DNA of 64,000 bases from Pandoraea cepalis (GCF_902459665.1 NZ_CABPSL010000005.1:62001-126000); one strand, 5' to 3'. Positions 38,941-48,382 are shown, counted from the first letter of the stretch. The notes: generated from the sequence alone by a model not told the origin. Translations and numbers: made by a program.

Positions 38941-39437
38941 GCTTTCTCTCCCGCGGCGCCCGTGGCCTTGAGCTCGTCGAGGAGCGCGTCGACCTTGGCT
39001 TCGTTCATGAAGCCGCACATGCGATGGTTGTTCACCAGCAGGACGGGTGCGTCGCCGCAAGCGCCCATGCACTCGCCTTCCTTGACCGTGAAGAGACCGT
39101 CCGGCGTGATGTCGTTGTAGTCGACACCCAGCTTCTCTTTCAGGTACTTCGCCATCTCTTCGCCACGCGTAAGCTGGCAAGGCAGGTTCGTGCACACGGT
39201 CAACTTGAACTTGCCCACGGGGCGCGTGTTGAACATGGTGTAGAAGGTTGCGACCTCTTGCACCGCGACTGCGGGCATCTCGAGGTAGTCCGCCACGAAT
39301 TGCATCACTTCGGGCGACAACCAGCCTTTCTCGACCTGCGCTACGGCAAGGGCGTGCATCACCGCCGACTGTTTCTGGTCGGCAGGGTATTTGGCAACGG
39401 CACGGTCGATTTTCTTCAGGGCTTCGGGAGAAAGCAT
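38937..39437 (-). CDS. nuoE: NADH-quinone oxidoreductase subunit E
   Basis: A 166-residue thioredoxin-fold subunit with a [2Fe-2S] cluster (N1a). Ligands are visible in VCTNLPCQL and [10 protein letters not shown]. The N-terminal helical domain begins [18 protein letters not shown]. It shares a 4-bp overlap with nuoF and is separated from nuoD by a 171-bp gap holding a hairpin, which is unusual in an otherwise tight operon. Confidence 0.97.
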   Translation of the reverse strand: MLSPEALKKIDRAVAKYPADQKQSAVMHALAVAQVEKGWLSPEVMQFVADYLEMPAVAVQEVATFYTMFNTRPVGKFKLTVCTNLPCQLTRGEEMAKYLKEKLGVDYNDITPDGLFTVKEGECMGACGDAPVLLVNNHRMCGFMNEAKVDALLDELKATGAAGEKA

Positions 39438-39608
39438 TTCCGATCCGACGGTTCTTTAAAACGTTATCCCCGCTCGCGCCAGCGCTGGCAGACCGGTTTT
39501 TTCGGCCACCCGCGACTCACAGGCACGGCAACTGGAACGGCAATGGCATCGACCTGCGAAACCCTGCCGAATTAAAACTTAAGGGCGCCAGAGGCGCCCG
39601 CTGCGCGT
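39438..39608 (-). promoter_or_regulatory. Intra-operon gap with hairpin between nuoD and nuoE
   Basis: The inverted repeat GGGCGCC-AGA-GGCGCCC lies at 39583-39599. On the transcribed (minus) strand it comes ten bases after the nuoD stop and is followed by CTTAAGTTTTAATTC, a T-rich run. This looks like a partial terminator or mRNA-processing stem that could lower expression of nuoE-N relative to nuoA-D. No open frame of note is in the gap. Confidence 0.55.
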
Positions 39609-40862
39609 TTAGCGATCGATCTCGCCGAACACGATGTCCTGGGTCCCGATGATCGCCACAGCATCGGCAATCATGTGACCCTTCGCCATCTCGTCGAGCG
39701 CGGAAAGATGGGCAAAGCCCGGCGCACGAATCTTCAGGCGATACGGCTTGTTCGCGCCGTCCGACACCAGGTAGATGCCGAACTCGCCCTTCGGGTGCTC
39801 GACGGCGGCATACGTTTCGCCGGCGGGCACGTGGAAGCCTTCGGTGAAGAGCTTGAAATGGTGAATCAGCTCTTCCATGTTCGACTTCATTTCGACCCGC
39901 GAGGGCGGTGCCACCTTGTGATTGTCCGTAATCACCGGACCTTCATTGGCACGCAGCCACGTCACACACTGGCGGATCAGGCGGACAGACTGGCGCATTT
40001 CTTCCACGCGCACCAGATAGCGGTCGTAGCAATCGCCTTCCTTGCCCACAGGAATGTCGAAATCGAGACGATCGTACACTTCGTACGGCTGCTTTTTGCG
40101 CAGATCCCAGGCAATGCCCGAGCCGCGCAGCATAGCGCCGGAGAAGCCGAGCTGCATGGCACGCTCGGGCGACACGACGCCGATCCCCACCAAGCGCTGC
40201 TTCCAGATACGGTTGTCGGTGAGCAGCGTTTCGTACTCGTCGACACACTTCGGGAAGCGGTTCGTGAAGTCTTCGATGAAGTCGAGCAGCGAGCCTTCGC
40301 GTGCTTCGTTCATCTTTTTGATGGCGCGCTCGTTGTGGAACTTCGATGCGCGATATTGCGGCATCGCGTCCGGCAGGTCGCGATACACGCCGCCCGGACG
40401 GTAGTAGGCCGCGTGCATACGGGCACCCGAGACGGCTTCGTACACGTCGAACAGGTCTTCGCGTTCACGGAAGGCATACAGGAATACCGCCATCGCGCCC
40501 ACGTCGAGTGCGTGGGAACCAATCCACATCAGGTGATTCAGAATCCGCGTGATTTCGTCGAACATCACACGGATGTATTGCGCGCGAATCGGCACGTCGA
40601 CGCCGAGCAGCTTCTCGATCGCCATCACGTAGGCGTGCTCGTTGCACATCATCGAGACGTAGTCCAGACGATCCATGTACGGCACGGATTGCAGGAACGT
40701 CTTCGACTCGGCGAGCTTTTCCGTCGCGCGGTGCAACAGGCCGATGTGCGGATCGGCGCGCTGGATCACTTCGCCATCCAGCTCGAGCACCAGGCGCAGC
40801 ACGCCGTGCGCTGCCGGGTGCTGCGGACCGAAGTTCAGAGTGTAGTTCTTGATGTCTGCCAC
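39609..40862 (-). CDS. nuoD: NADH-quinone oxidoreductase subunit D
   Basis: A 417-residue 49-kDa-type subunit related to the large subunit of [NiFe] hydrogenases and forming the quinone pocket with NuoB. Motifs: [58 protein letters not shown] and the C-terminal DIVFGEIDR. The start codon is GTG at 40860-40862, with AAGGTGG upstream, nine bases after nuoC. Confidence 0.97.
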   Translation of the reverse strand: MADIKNYTLNFGPQHPAAHGVLRLVLELDGEVIQRADPHIGLLHRATEKLAESKTFLQSVPYMDRLDYVSMMCNEHAYVMAIEKLLGVDVPIRAQYIRVMFDEITRILNHLMWIGSHALDVGAMAVFLYAFREREDLFDVYEAVSGARMHAAYYRPGGVYRDLPDAMPQYRASKFHNERAIKKMNEAREGSLLDFIEDFTNRFPKCVDEYETLLTDNRIWKQRLVGIGVVSPERAMQLGFSGAMLRGSGIAWDLRKKQPYEVYDRLDFDIPVGKEGDCYDRYLVRVEEMRQSVRLIRQCVTWLRANEGPVITDNHKVAPPSRVEMKSNMEELIHHFKLFTEGFHVPAGETYAAVEHPKGEFGIYLVSDGANKPYRLKIRAPGFAHLSALDEMAKGHMIADAVAIIGTQDIVFGEIDR

Positions 40863-40871
40863 AAGGCCACC

Positions 40872-41471
40872 TTAATGTTTCAGACCGGCGTAATGTTCTT
40901 CGCGGATGATGCGCGGCGTAATTTCGCGCGGCTCGATCGTCACCGGCTGATAGATCACCCGCTTCTGCTCGGGGTCGTAACGCATTTCAACATAGCCCGA
41001 GGTCGGGAAGTCCTTGCGGAACGGGTGACCGATAAAGCCGTAGTCCGTCAGAATGCGGCGCAGATCCGGGTGCCCTTCGAACACGATACCGACCAGATCG
41101 AAGGCCTCTCGCTCGAACCAGTTGGCCGAACTCCACAGATCGATCAACGACGCCACGACCGGCAGATCGTCGTCCGGGGCGAACACGCGCACGCGCAGAC
41201 GCCAGTTGTGGGTCAGCGAGAGCAGATGCGAGACGGCGGCGTAGCGCGGGCCGTCGTAGGCACCGTCGCCGTAGGCCGAGTAGTCCAGGCCGGCAACGTC
41301 CATCAACTGCTCGAACTTGAGCTCGGGATGATCGCGCAGCGTGCGCGCGACCTCGAGATAGTCGCTCGCCTTGACGGTCAGCGTCAGCTCGTCGAGGGCT
41401 TCCACCAACTGCTCGGCGCGGGCGCCAAGCACGTTTTGCAGGGTGGTCTTGAGTTGTTCTAGTTTAGACAT
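40872..41471 (-). CDS. nuoC: NADH-quinone oxidoreductase subunit C
   Basis: A 199-residue 30-kDa-type subunit of the peripheral arm. The family signature ERE(A)[33 protein letters not shown] is present near residues 125-160. NuoC and NuoD are separate genes here, unlike the NuoCD fusion of E. coli. The C-terminus extends about 35 residues past the core. Confidence 0.97.
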   Translation of the reverse strand: MSKLEQLKTTLQNVLGARAEQLVEALDELTLTVKASDYLEVARTLRDHPELKFEQLMDVAGLDYSAYGDGAYDGPRYAAVSHLLSLTHNWRLRVRVFAPDDDLPVVASLIDLWSSANWFEREAFDLVGIVFEGHPDLRRILTDYGFIGHPFRKDFPTSGYVEMRYDPEQKRVIYQPVTIEPREITPRIIREEHYAGLKH

Positions 41472-41483
41472 GGGCGGGAGCGG

Positions 41484-41963
41484 TTATTTACGCGCGATCG
41501 TCGCAGTCCGCTTGATCTTCGACTGCAACTGGATGATGCCGTAGACGAGCGCCTCGGCCGTCGGCGGACAGCCCGGCACGTAGACGTCGACCGGCACGAT
41601 GCGATCGCAACCGCGCACCACCGAGTAGGAGTAATGATAGTAGCCGCCGCCATTGGCGCACGACCCCATCGAGATCACCCAACGCGGCTCGGCCATCTGG
41701 TCGTACACCTTGCGCAGCGCGGGTGCCATCTTGTTGCACAGCGTACCGGCCACGATCATCACGTCCGACTGACGCGGGCTCGGGCGGAACACCACGCCAA
41801 ACCGGTCCAGATCGTAACGCGCCGCGCCGGCGTGCATCATTTCGACGGCACAGCAGGCCAGGCCGAACGTCATCGGCCACAGCGAACCCGTGCGCGTCCA
41901 GTTGATGAGTTTGTCAGCCGTGGTGGTGACGAACCCTTCGCGCAAAACCCCTTCGATGCTCAT
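41484..41963 (-). CDS. nuoB: NADH-quinone oxidoreductase subunit B
   Basis: A 159-residue subunit carrying cluster N2, which donates electrons to quinone. Ligand motifs are [47 protein letters not shown]. Length and motifs are standard. It lies between nuoA (47 bp) and nuoC (12 bp). Confidence 0.97.
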   Translation of the reverse strand: MSIEGVLREGFVTTTADKLINWTRTGSLWPMTFGLACCAVEMMHAGAARYDLDRFGVVFRPSPRQSDVMIVAGTLCNKMAPALRKVYDQMAEPRWVISMGSCANGGGYYHYSYSVVRGCDRIVPVDVYVPGCPPTAEALVYGIIQLQSKIKRTATIARK

Positions 41964-42010
41964 ATGCTTACCCTGAATCCTTCTGCAATGCGGCCAATAC
42001 GATGCCGGCC

Positions 42011-42370
42011 TTATTCCCAGTCGAGCGCACCGCGCTTCCAGAGGAACACGAAACCGATCAGCAGCTCAAGCAGGAAACCCATCATGGAGATAAAGCCCAC
42101 CCAGCCGATATCGCGCAGGGCGACGCCCCACGGAAACAGAAATGCCGTTTCGAGATCGAACAGGATGAAAAGGATGGCGACGAGATAGTAGCGCACATCG
42201 AACTTCATGCGCGCGTCTTCGAATGCCTCGAAGCCACACTCGTACGGAGAGAGTTTTGCGCTGTCGGGTTTGTTGGGGCCGAGGAATTTACCGACCCCAA
42301 TCAGTAGCGCCCCAAGACCGCCACCTACCAGAATGAACAGCAGGACGGGATAATAGGTTCCGAGGTTCAA
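42011..42370 (-). CDS. nuoA: NADH-quinone oxidoreductase subunit A, probable TTG start
   Basis: The first gene of the operon encodes a membrane subunit with three helices. [40 protein letters not shown] is the family signature. Homologues begin MNL..YYPVLLF with 119 residues. The matching codon here is TTG at 42368-42370, with GAGGG five bases upstream, giving exactly 119 residues. An ATG at 42412 would add 14 residues, with no typical counterpart. The TTG start is my preferred call. Confidence 0.93.
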   Translation of the reverse strand: MNLGTYYPVLLFILVGGGLGALLIGVGKFLGPNKPDSAKLSPYECGFEAFEDARMKFDVRYYLVAILFILFDLETAFLFPWGVALRDIGWVGFISMMGFLLELLIGFVFLWKRGALDWE

Positions 42371-42500
42371 CTCTACCCTCTTTTTGGTTAGTCCAAAAAC
42401 CGCTTTCGTCATTGGCGTGGGGGCCAAAAAGCGGATGAACAGTGAGCACAAAATAAAATGCCAGCCAAAGCATAAACGCAAGGCTGGCATCGGAGAACTG

Positions 42501-42585
42501 TGGTGCCGACGGCGAGACTCGAACTCGCACAGCTTTCGCCACTACCCCCTCAAGATAGCGTGTCTACCAATTTCACCACGTCGGC
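42501..42585 (-). tRNA. tRNA-Leu (anticodon GAG)
   Basis: An 85-nt class II tRNA on the minus strand. The acceptor stem GCCGACG pairs with CGTCGGC, followed by A and an encoded CCA. The D-loop GGTAGACACG, the anticodon loop CTTGAGG (GAG), a long variable arm and the T-loop GTTCGAGTC are all visible. It lies between secG and nuoA in the same direction, a conserved arrangement in Burkholderiaceae. Confidence 0.95.
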
Positions 42586-42728
42586 ATTCAAATTCTGCAA
42601 TCCGCTGTCACTTACGAATCGCTTCAAGACCGCTATATTAGCGCTCTTCAGCATTTTGTTCAACGCACAAATCGATTTTTTTTCGATTTTCTTTACAGCT
42701 TATTACACGTTGCAAACCGTGCTGCGAC

Positions 42729-43097
42729 TTACTTCGGCACGTCCTGCGGATTGGCTGCGGAAGCACTCACCGGTGCACTTGCCGCGACCGCGCCCGACGC
42801 CGTCATCGGCGACGTTGCGGCCGGCAAATTACCAAGGACACCGATGTTTGCCGCCGGCTTGTACGAACCGAGATACGTGAGACCCAGCGTGGTTACGAAG
42901 AACACGGCCGCCAGCACTGCCGTGGTCCGCGACAGGAAGTTTGCGGAACCCGACGCACCGAAGAGACTGCCCGACGAACCGCTACCGAATGCAGCGCCCA
43001 TATCGGCACCCTTGCCATGCTGGAGCAACACCAGACCGATGATGCCCAGCGCGGAAAGCACCTGCACCACGATCAACAACGTTTTCAACAACCCCAT
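42729..43097 (-). CDS. secG: Preprotein translocase subunit SecG
   Basis: A 122-residue inner-membrane protein of the SecYEG channel. Two membrane helices (about 4-24 and 55-75) flank the conserved cytoplasmic loop VLLQHGKGADMGAAFGSGSSGSLFGASGSANFL. The Ala/Ser/Pro-rich tail from residue 85 is longer than in E. coli. The ATG at 43097 is preferred over the upstream frame. It lies between tpiA and tRNA-Leu, all minus strand. Confidence 0.95.
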   Translation of the reverse strand: MGLLKTLLIVVQVLSALGIIGLVLLQHGKGADMGAAFGSGSSGSLFGASGSANFLSRTTAVLAAVFFVTTLGLTYLGSYKPAANIGVLGNLPAATSPMTASGAVAASAPVSASAANPQDVPK

Positions 43098-43190
43098 CTC
43101 ATCACCCGTATAGAAGAATCCGATTTGCCGTGCATTTTTGGTGCACCGCATCATAACCATTTCGTGCCGTTACGAAACCCGGCATCGGCA

Positions 43191-44000
43191 TCAGCGCGAC
43201 AGACCCGCCTCGCAAATCGCCAGAAAATCGACCGCCTTCAACGCCGCCCCGCCGATCAACCCACCATCGACATCCGCCATCGAAAACAGCTCTGCCGCGT
43301 TATCCGGCTTCACACTGCCGCCGTACAACACCGCCACATCCATCACCGCCTCGCCCTTCGCACGCAGCAGCGAGCGCAAATGCGCATGCACTTCCTGCGC
43401 CTCGGCCGACGTTGCCGTCTTGCCCGTGCCAATCGCCCAGACCGGCTCATAGGCCACAACAATCTGGACCGCCTGCGCCGCCGTCAGCGCCGCGAGCACC
43501 GTATCGAGCTGACGCGTCACGATAGACATCGTTTCGCCGGCTTCACGCTCGGCGAGCGTTTCGCCGACGCACACGATCGGCGTCATGCCCGCGTCGAGCA
43601 CTCGCAAGGTCTTTGCCGCGACGCCCGCATCGGTCTCGCCATGGTACGTACGACGCTCCGAATGCCCCACAATCACGAACTGTGCGCCGAACTCGGCAAT
43701 CATCGGCGCGGAGACTTCGCCCGTGTAGGCACCACTCACCTGCGCCGACACCTCCTGCGCACCGAAGCCCAGCACCTGCCCCGAGAGGCGGGCCTGACAT
43801 TGCGCGAGATAGGGGAACGGCACACACACGACCGCCGTAACGCCCGGGGCGCTCAACACCGGTGACGCCAGCAGGTCGCCCAGCAGCGCCTCGTTGCCGG
43901 CCAGACTGCCATGCAGTTTCCAATTGCCCACGACGAGCTTGCCCGCCTTGCGGCCTAGGGTGCGAGCCGAAGCCGCAGTACCCGCAGTACCGATTGTCAC
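43191..44000 (-). CDS. tpiA: Triose-phosphate isomerase, probable GTG start
   Basis: A 269-residue TIM-barrel enzyme interconverting glyceraldehyde 3-phosphate and dihydroxyacetone phosphate. Motifs: [11 protein letters not shown] (catalytic Lys), [13 protein letters not shown] (catalytic His), [16 protein letters not shown] (catalytic Glu) and [12 protein letters not shown]. The usual Met after Lys in GNWKMxG is Leu. GTG at 43998-44000 has GGGGGA about six bases upstream, whereas the ATG at 44039 has no Shine-Dalgarno, so I prefer the GTG. Both leave a short non-conserved N-terminal extension. Confidence 0.95.
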   Translation of the reverse strand: MTIGTAGTAASARTLGRKAGKLVVGNWKLHGSLAGNEALLGDLLASPVLSAPGVTAVVCVPFPYLAQCQARLSGQVLGFGAQEVSAQVSGAYTGEVSAPMIAEFGAQFVIVGHSERRTYHGETDAGVAAKTLRVLDAGMTPIVCVGETLAEREAGETMSIVTRQLDTVLAALTAAQAVQIVVAYEPVWAIGTGKTATSAEAQEVHAHLRSLLRAKGEAVMDVAVLYGGSVKPDNAAELFSMADVDGGLIGGAALKAVDFLAICEAGLSR

Positions 44001-44148
44001 GCGTGATCCCCCAATGCGTAAGGACGAAAAACCTCTCATTCTAGTGCGTCAGGGGCATGGGGGTCAATTTCGCCGACTTTCAAACGTGAGAATCCGCATG
44101 AAATGGGGCTTTCACGCGGATTCGCCTCGTGCGCCGACGCGAGATGAC

Positions 44149-45153
44149 TTACCAGGTCAGCACGATCTTCCCGACATGCGTACTCGTTTCCATCAATGCA
44201 TGGGCTTTGTCTGCTTGGTCGGCCGGGAACGTCTGATAAATCACGGGCCGGATCTTGCCAGCCGCGAACAACGGCCAGACCTTCTCGTAGAGGTTCTGTG
44301 CAATCGCCGCCTTGAACGCCACCGAGCGCGGACGCAGCGTCGAGCCGGTCACCGTCAGGCGGCGGCGCAGCAGCGCCCCCATATCCAGCGTGGCCTTGCT
44401 GCCGCCGAGCAGCGCGATGATCGCGATGCGCCCATCGAATGCCAGCGCCTGCACTTCACGCGGCAGATAGTCGCCCCCCACCATGTCGAGCACGACGTCC
44501 ACACCGCGATCGCTGGTGAGCGCCTTCGTCACGGCGACGAAATCTTCGGTTTTGTAATTGATGCCCCGCTCCGCGCCGAGTGCTTCGCACGCGCGAGCCT
44601 TTTCATCGGAACCGGCGGTCGCGAACACGCGATGGCCCATGGCCACGCCGAGCTGGATCGCCGTCACGCCGATACCGCTCGTGCCGCCCTGCACCAACAA
44701 CGTCTCCTTTTCGCCCGACTCGGTCTCGCCGAGGTGAGCGCGATCGAACACATTGCTCCACACGGTGAAGAACGTTTCGGGCAGCGACGCCGCCTCGACG
44801 TCCGAGAGCCCCTGCGGCACCGGCAGCACCTGCGAGAGCGGCGCGGCGCAGTACTCGGCATAGCCCCCGCCCTGCACCAACGCACAGACGCGCGAGCCGA
44901 CGTTCAATCCCCAGCGGTTAGCCGGGTCGTCGAGCTTGCCATCGACGATCTCGCCCGCCACTTCGAGCCCCGGCAGGTCAGAAGCGCCCGGCGGCACGGG
45001 ATACTGCCCGATGCGCTGGAGCACGTCGGGACGGTTCACGCCCGACGCGGTGACCTTGATGAGCACTTCGCCCGGCTTGAGTTCCGGGCGCGGCCGCTCA
45101 GTGAGCTTGAGCACTTCCGGTGCGCCGTATTGGGTGATCTCGATCGCCTTCAT
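44149..45153 (-). CDS. NAD(P)H-quinone oxidoreductase (zeta-crystallin type)
   Basis: A 334-residue zinc-free medium-chain dehydrogenase family protein of the quinone oxidoreductase/PIG3 group. VNRPDVLQRIGQYPVPPGASDLPGLEVAGEIV is the N-terminal signature; LLVQGGTSGIGVTAIQLGVAMG is the NADPH-binding motif. It would carry out one- or two-electron reduction of quinones in the cytoplasm. In related genomes it often neighbours tpiA, secG and nuo, as here. Confidence 0.92.
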   Translation of the reverse strand: MKAIEITQYGAPEVLKLTERPRPELKPGEVLIKVTASGVNRPDVLQRIGQYPVPPGASDLPGLEVAGEIVDGKLDDPANRWGLNVGSRVCALVQGGGYAEYCAAPLSQVLPVPQGLSDVEAASLPETFFTVWSNVFDRAHLGETESGEKETLLVQGGTSGIGVTAIQLGVAMGHRVFATAGSDEKARACEALGAERGINYKTEDFVAVTKALTSDRGVDVVLDMVGGDYLPREVQALAFDGRIAIIALLGGSKATLDMGALLRRRLTVTGSTLRPRSVAFKAAIAQNLYEKVWPLFAAGKIRPVIYQTFPADQADKAHALMETSTHVGKIVLTW

Positions 45154-45585
45154 CGTGTCTTTCCTCGGTTGTCTGGACGACGCGCCGCATCGACGCCGGC
45201 CGCCCGTCTCGTTTCGTGGGATCGCGAGTCGTGCGGCCGCCCGCGAGTCAAACGCTACGCGCGCCATGCCACAGACCTCGCATGAAAAATGGTGTCGAGC
45301 CGTACCTTATCACCGACGGCGCGATCGCGTCGGCCGTCGACGCAGGTCTCGGCGGCATTCGGGATCAAACAGGATCAAACAGGATTATTCGGGACAACTG
45401 AGGGACAACTGCGGGACTACGACCAGACAGGGGAACACGCGGACGCCGGGGCACTGGCACGCGCGCCGTTTGACGAGCGCGTCGCGTGCGATCTCAAGAC
45501 CGCGCACGACGCGCCGGGTTAGCCCCAAAAGCGGGGCGCCGGCTGCCCGAAGGCCGCTCGGCGCCACCACCTCGCCCTGGCGCCG
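45154..45585. other. Intergenic region with short tandem repeats
   Basis: About 430 bp between the quinone oxidoreductase and the LuxR-type gene. Frames here overlap on both strands and have no recognisable domain. A run of 10-11 bp units beginning GGA lies at 45362-45412 (two exact GGATCAAACA copies, then GGATTATTCG, GGACAACTGA and GGGACAACTGC). A GC-rich imperfect hairpin at about 45535-45565 may end the LuxR-type transcript. Confidence 0.5.
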
Positions 45586-45957
45586 TCAGGCGACGCCTTC
45601 CGACCCTTCGTCGATCAGCCCGTGACGTATGGCGTAGTCGGCCAGCTCCGCACGATCGTCAAGCGCGAGTTTGTGCAGAATTTGTGCAACGTGTGATGCA
45701 ATCGTCCGCTCGCTCAAATGCAACGCGTGCGCGACTTCATTGACGGCCAGGCCGTCGACCAGCATATGAAACACTTCATTTTCGCGAATCGACAAGCTCA
45801 GGTGCCTAGACTTGTCGTCGTGTGCATCGGCGTCGTGCCGCGCGCGCGGCCCCCGATGCGAAGCCTGCGGTGGCTCACGGCGCGCCCCGGGTTCGCGCCA
45901 CCCTGCGTCGGAAGCCGCCCGCGATGCTGCCCGGCTTCGTCCGCCTTCGAGTTTCAT
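45586..45957 (-). CDS. LuxR-type HTH protein lacking a receiver domain
   Basis: A 123-residue protein. Residues 1-55 are Arg/Ala-rich and probably disordered; about 57-118 form a GerE/LuxR helix-turn-helix (LSIRENEVFHMLVDGLAVNEVAHALHLSERTIASHVAQILHKLAL). There is no receiver, PAS or autoinducer domain, so it is a stand-alone DNA-binding protein. The ATG at 45957 has AGGAGG six bases upstream; the frame is open to 46005. It lies 146 bp downstream of the diguanylate cyclase on the same strand and may share its transcript. Confidence 0.8.
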   Translation of the reverse strand: MKLEGGRSRAASRAASDAGWREPGARREPPQASHRGPRARHDADAHDDKSRHLSLSIRENEVFHMLVDGLAVNEVAHALHLSERTIASHVAQILHKLALDDRAELADYAIRHGLIDEGSEGVA

Positions 45958-46103
45958 GCCCGCCTCCTGTAAAGAAACGTCCCACGCCCGAACCGCCGGC
46001 CGCACGTCGAGGCGAACGGAGGGCGTCGCCTATTGTGCGTCAGACAATTCACGCTCGTATCTTCGGGGAAGCTGATCGCTGTCGCGCATTCGATTGGTTG
46101 TGC

Positions 46104-48074
46104 CTAATCCGCCACGCATGCACCGTCGCCGAGCACGAAGCGGCCGCGGCCACCATGCTTGGCGTCGTACAGCGCGCGGTCCGCCGCGTCGAACATCATG
46201 TCGGGCGTCTTGACTTCACCGCTCGCGACCATCGCCACGCCCACGCACGCACCCACCGTAACGGCCCCGACGGACAGCGACATCGGCCGCGACGTTGCAT
46301 CGAGAATCGACATGGCCGTGCGCTCCACATCGAGAATATCCTGCACGTCACGCATGATGACGGCGAATTCATCGCCACCGAAGCGGGCAATGACGTCGCC
46401 GTCGCGCACGCTCGCGACCAGGCGTTTGGCCAGACGTCGCAGCAACTCGTCGCCGAGCGCATGCCCCCACGTGTCGTTGACGAGCTTGAAGCGATCCAGA
46501 TCGACGAACAGCAGCGCTTGCGCGCCGCCCCCCTCGCGCGCCACGCGCAACGCACCCGCCAGCGCCTGATCGAAGCCCTTGCGATTGAGCAGCCCGGTCA
46601 GATGATCGGTGTGCGATTCGCGCCGCCAGCGCCGCTCGTTCGAGCGCTCCACGGTGATATCGCGGACAAACACATGAACGCCGGCGAGGACATCGTGCAT
46701 GGCCCATTCCGGCTGATAGCTCACTTCAAAGCAGCGGAACGCCGCGTCGTCGCCAAAATCCCAGATGAACGTGGCGGCTTCGCCCGCGAATGCCCGGGCG
46801 AGATGCGGCGCGAACTCGCGATAGAGCGATGAGCCGAGCAGCTCGCTCGCCGTCGCCCCGAGAATGCGCTCACGCGGCCGCCGCAACCGCAGTTCACAGG
46901 CCCGATTCACGAACGCAAAGCGCTCGTTGCTGTCGAGAAACGCGACGAGATAGGGCACCCGATCCGCAATTTCCTGCATGTGGCGCACACTCGCCCGCGC
47001 CGCCTCGCGCGAGCCCTCGAGCGCCTCGGTACGATCGCGCAGTTGCTCCATCATGTCGCGAAACGCGTTCGCGAGCGCCCCGATCTCGTCGGCACGCTGG
47101 ACAGGCAGCGACTGCACTGCGCGCATGTCGCCGGCGCTGCGCTGCACGAGGTCGCGCAGTGTATCGAGCGGACGCAGCATGTGCCGCGCCATCCACCACA
47201 TCGCGAACGCGGCCAGCCCGATCGCCGCGATCGCGAGCAAGATCACGCGACGCCGCACGCGCGCAAGTGGATCGAACGCTTCGGCGCCGGGCAACACTGC
47301 GACAACCGACCAGCCGGTCGTGGCCATGGTCGCGCGCGCCACCAACGGATGCATGCGCAAGAGAGGGTTCGGCCCCGGATCACGCACGCCGCAGAGCGTC
47401 TGCGCCGGGCCGACGGGCGAAAGAATCTTCGTCACGTCCGCCTGAATGACATAGCGCGCGGGATTTTCGTTCGTCGTTACACAGTAGCGGCCGGTCGCGC
47501 CGATCGCATTGCTCACCAGATCGACCATGAAGTTTTGCCGCAGCAGATTGATCGCGCCGCCGATCACGGCAATCGTCTTGCCCTGCGCGTCCACGACGGG
47601 TACCGCGAGGATAATGCCCGGCGAGCGGGTGATCCTGCCCGCAATCAGTCCGGACGCCGCCTGAGGCGCGCCCGCGAGCACCTGCCGGAAATAGTCGCGA
47701 TCGGCAATGTTGATCGCCGTGGCGGGGAACGTCGAGTCGTAGCGCATACGGCCGTCGGGCGCGGCGACGAAAATCGTGTTGAAGGTCTGGGGCATCGACA
47801 CCGACATGTTGGCGAAGGCATCGAACTGGGCGAGCGACATCGCGTCCGGATGGCCAAGGTGGCGCGCCATGCGATGCAGAGCGAGAAACTTCCCGCGCAT
47901 CTTGTCATCGAGCTGTTCGGCGACAAGCTGGACCTGGGTGTCGAGCTGCGCCTGCATCGAGCTTCGCAACTCCCCATAGACGAAGAATTCGATGCCGACC
48001 GCGACGCCGACGATCAATATCATCGAGACCAGGGCCGTCGTGGCCGCGACCCGTCCCTTCAACGACTTCACCAT
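46104..48074 (-). CDS. Membrane diguanylate cyclase (Cache-HAMP-PAS-GGDEF)
   Basis: A 656-residue c-di-GMP synthase. Order: membrane helix (about 12-34), periplasmic Cache-type sensor (35-270), second helix (275-297), HAMP (298-350), PAS (365-475) and GGDEF (490-650). The active-site motif is intact (ARFGGDEFAVIM). An RxxD inhibitory site, RDGD, sits five residues upstream, so product feedback is expected. There is no EAL or HD-GYP domain, so it should make but not degrade c-di-GMP. The upstream region carries a sigma28-like promoter. The ligand of the sensor is unknown. Confidence 0.92.
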   Translation of the reverse strand: MVKSLKGRVAATTALVSMILIVGVAVGIEFFVYGELRSSMQAQLDTQVQLVAEQLDDKMRGKFLALHRMARHLGHPDAMSLAQFDAFANMSVSMPQTFNTIFVAAPDGRMRYDSTFPATAINIADRDYFRQVLAGAPQAASGLIAGRITRSPGIILAVPVVDAQGKTIAVIGGAINLLRQNFMVDLVSNAIGATGRYCVTTNENPARYVIQADVTKILSPVGPAQTLCGVRDPGPNPLLRMHPLVARATMATTGWSVVAVLPGAEAFDPLARVRRRVILLAIAAIGLAAFAMWWMARHMLRPLDTLRDLVQRSAGDMRAVQSLPVQRADEIGALANAFRDMMEQLRDRTEALEGSREAARASVRHMQEIADRVPYLVAFLDSNERFAFVNRACELRLRRPRERILGATASELLGSSLYREFAPHLARAFAGEAATFIWDFGDDAAFRCFEVSYQPEWAMHDVLAGVHVFVRDITVERSNERRWRRESHTDHLTGLLNRKGFDQALAGALRVAREGGGAQALLFVDLDRFKLVNDTWGHALGDELLRRLAKRLVASVRDGDVIARFGGDEFAVIMRDVQDILDVERTAMSILDATSRPMSLSVGAVTVGACVGVAMVASGEVKTPDMMFDAADRALYDAKHGGRGRFVLGDGACVAD

Positions 48075-48382
48075 ACTGGCCCGTGAGAGAGTAGCTTGTG
48101 ATGCTTTTTGGTTATTTTTGCGGGTGCTTATCCCCGAAACGGCACATTTTCCGGAAACTTGAGCATAATTTGCCGCCTTCGTGTAACCACCTCATCGACA
48201 CTCGCTTGCGACATTGCCGGATGGCGGCTAACGATGTTCGCCGAACCCGTCGTAAAATTGCGCATCCAACGCGCCACGAGGGGGCGACGCGGCGCGCGCC
48301 ACGCTGAATCGGCGCGGTATCGCACGCCGGCAGGGTCTCCCCGCCCCCCTCGTGACCCGATCTGCCCGACCCGACCGAATTC
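48075..48382. other. Divergent intergenic region between the diguanylate cyclase and mutS
   Basis: About 310 bp. The left part is AT-rich and holds the leftward sigma28-like promoter (48136-48162). The right part probably contains the mutS promoter near 48235-48260 (TAAAAT-like box, weak -35). Short frames here have no family support. Confidence 0.5.
48136..48162 (-). promoter_or_regulatory. Sigma28 (FliA)-like promoter of the diguanylate cyclase
   Basis: On the minus strand TCAAGTTT, exactly 11 bases, then GCCGTTTC. The FliA consensus is TAAAGTTT-N11-GCCGATAA: seven of eight bases match at -35, and the GCCG core plus one more base match at -10, with the exact spacer. The start would be about 55 bases before the ATG at 48074. 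Confidence 0.55.

Noticed and set aside
42661-42700. AAATCGA / TCGATTT inverted repeat with a T run between secG and tRNA-Leu
   Set aside because: AT-rich weak stem whose T run is in the loop. It may destabilise the transcript but is not a convincing terminator.
45216-45522. Small frames upstream of the LuxR-type gene
   Set aside because: Several mutually overlapping frames in the tandem-repeat region, without start signals or homology; not supported as genes.
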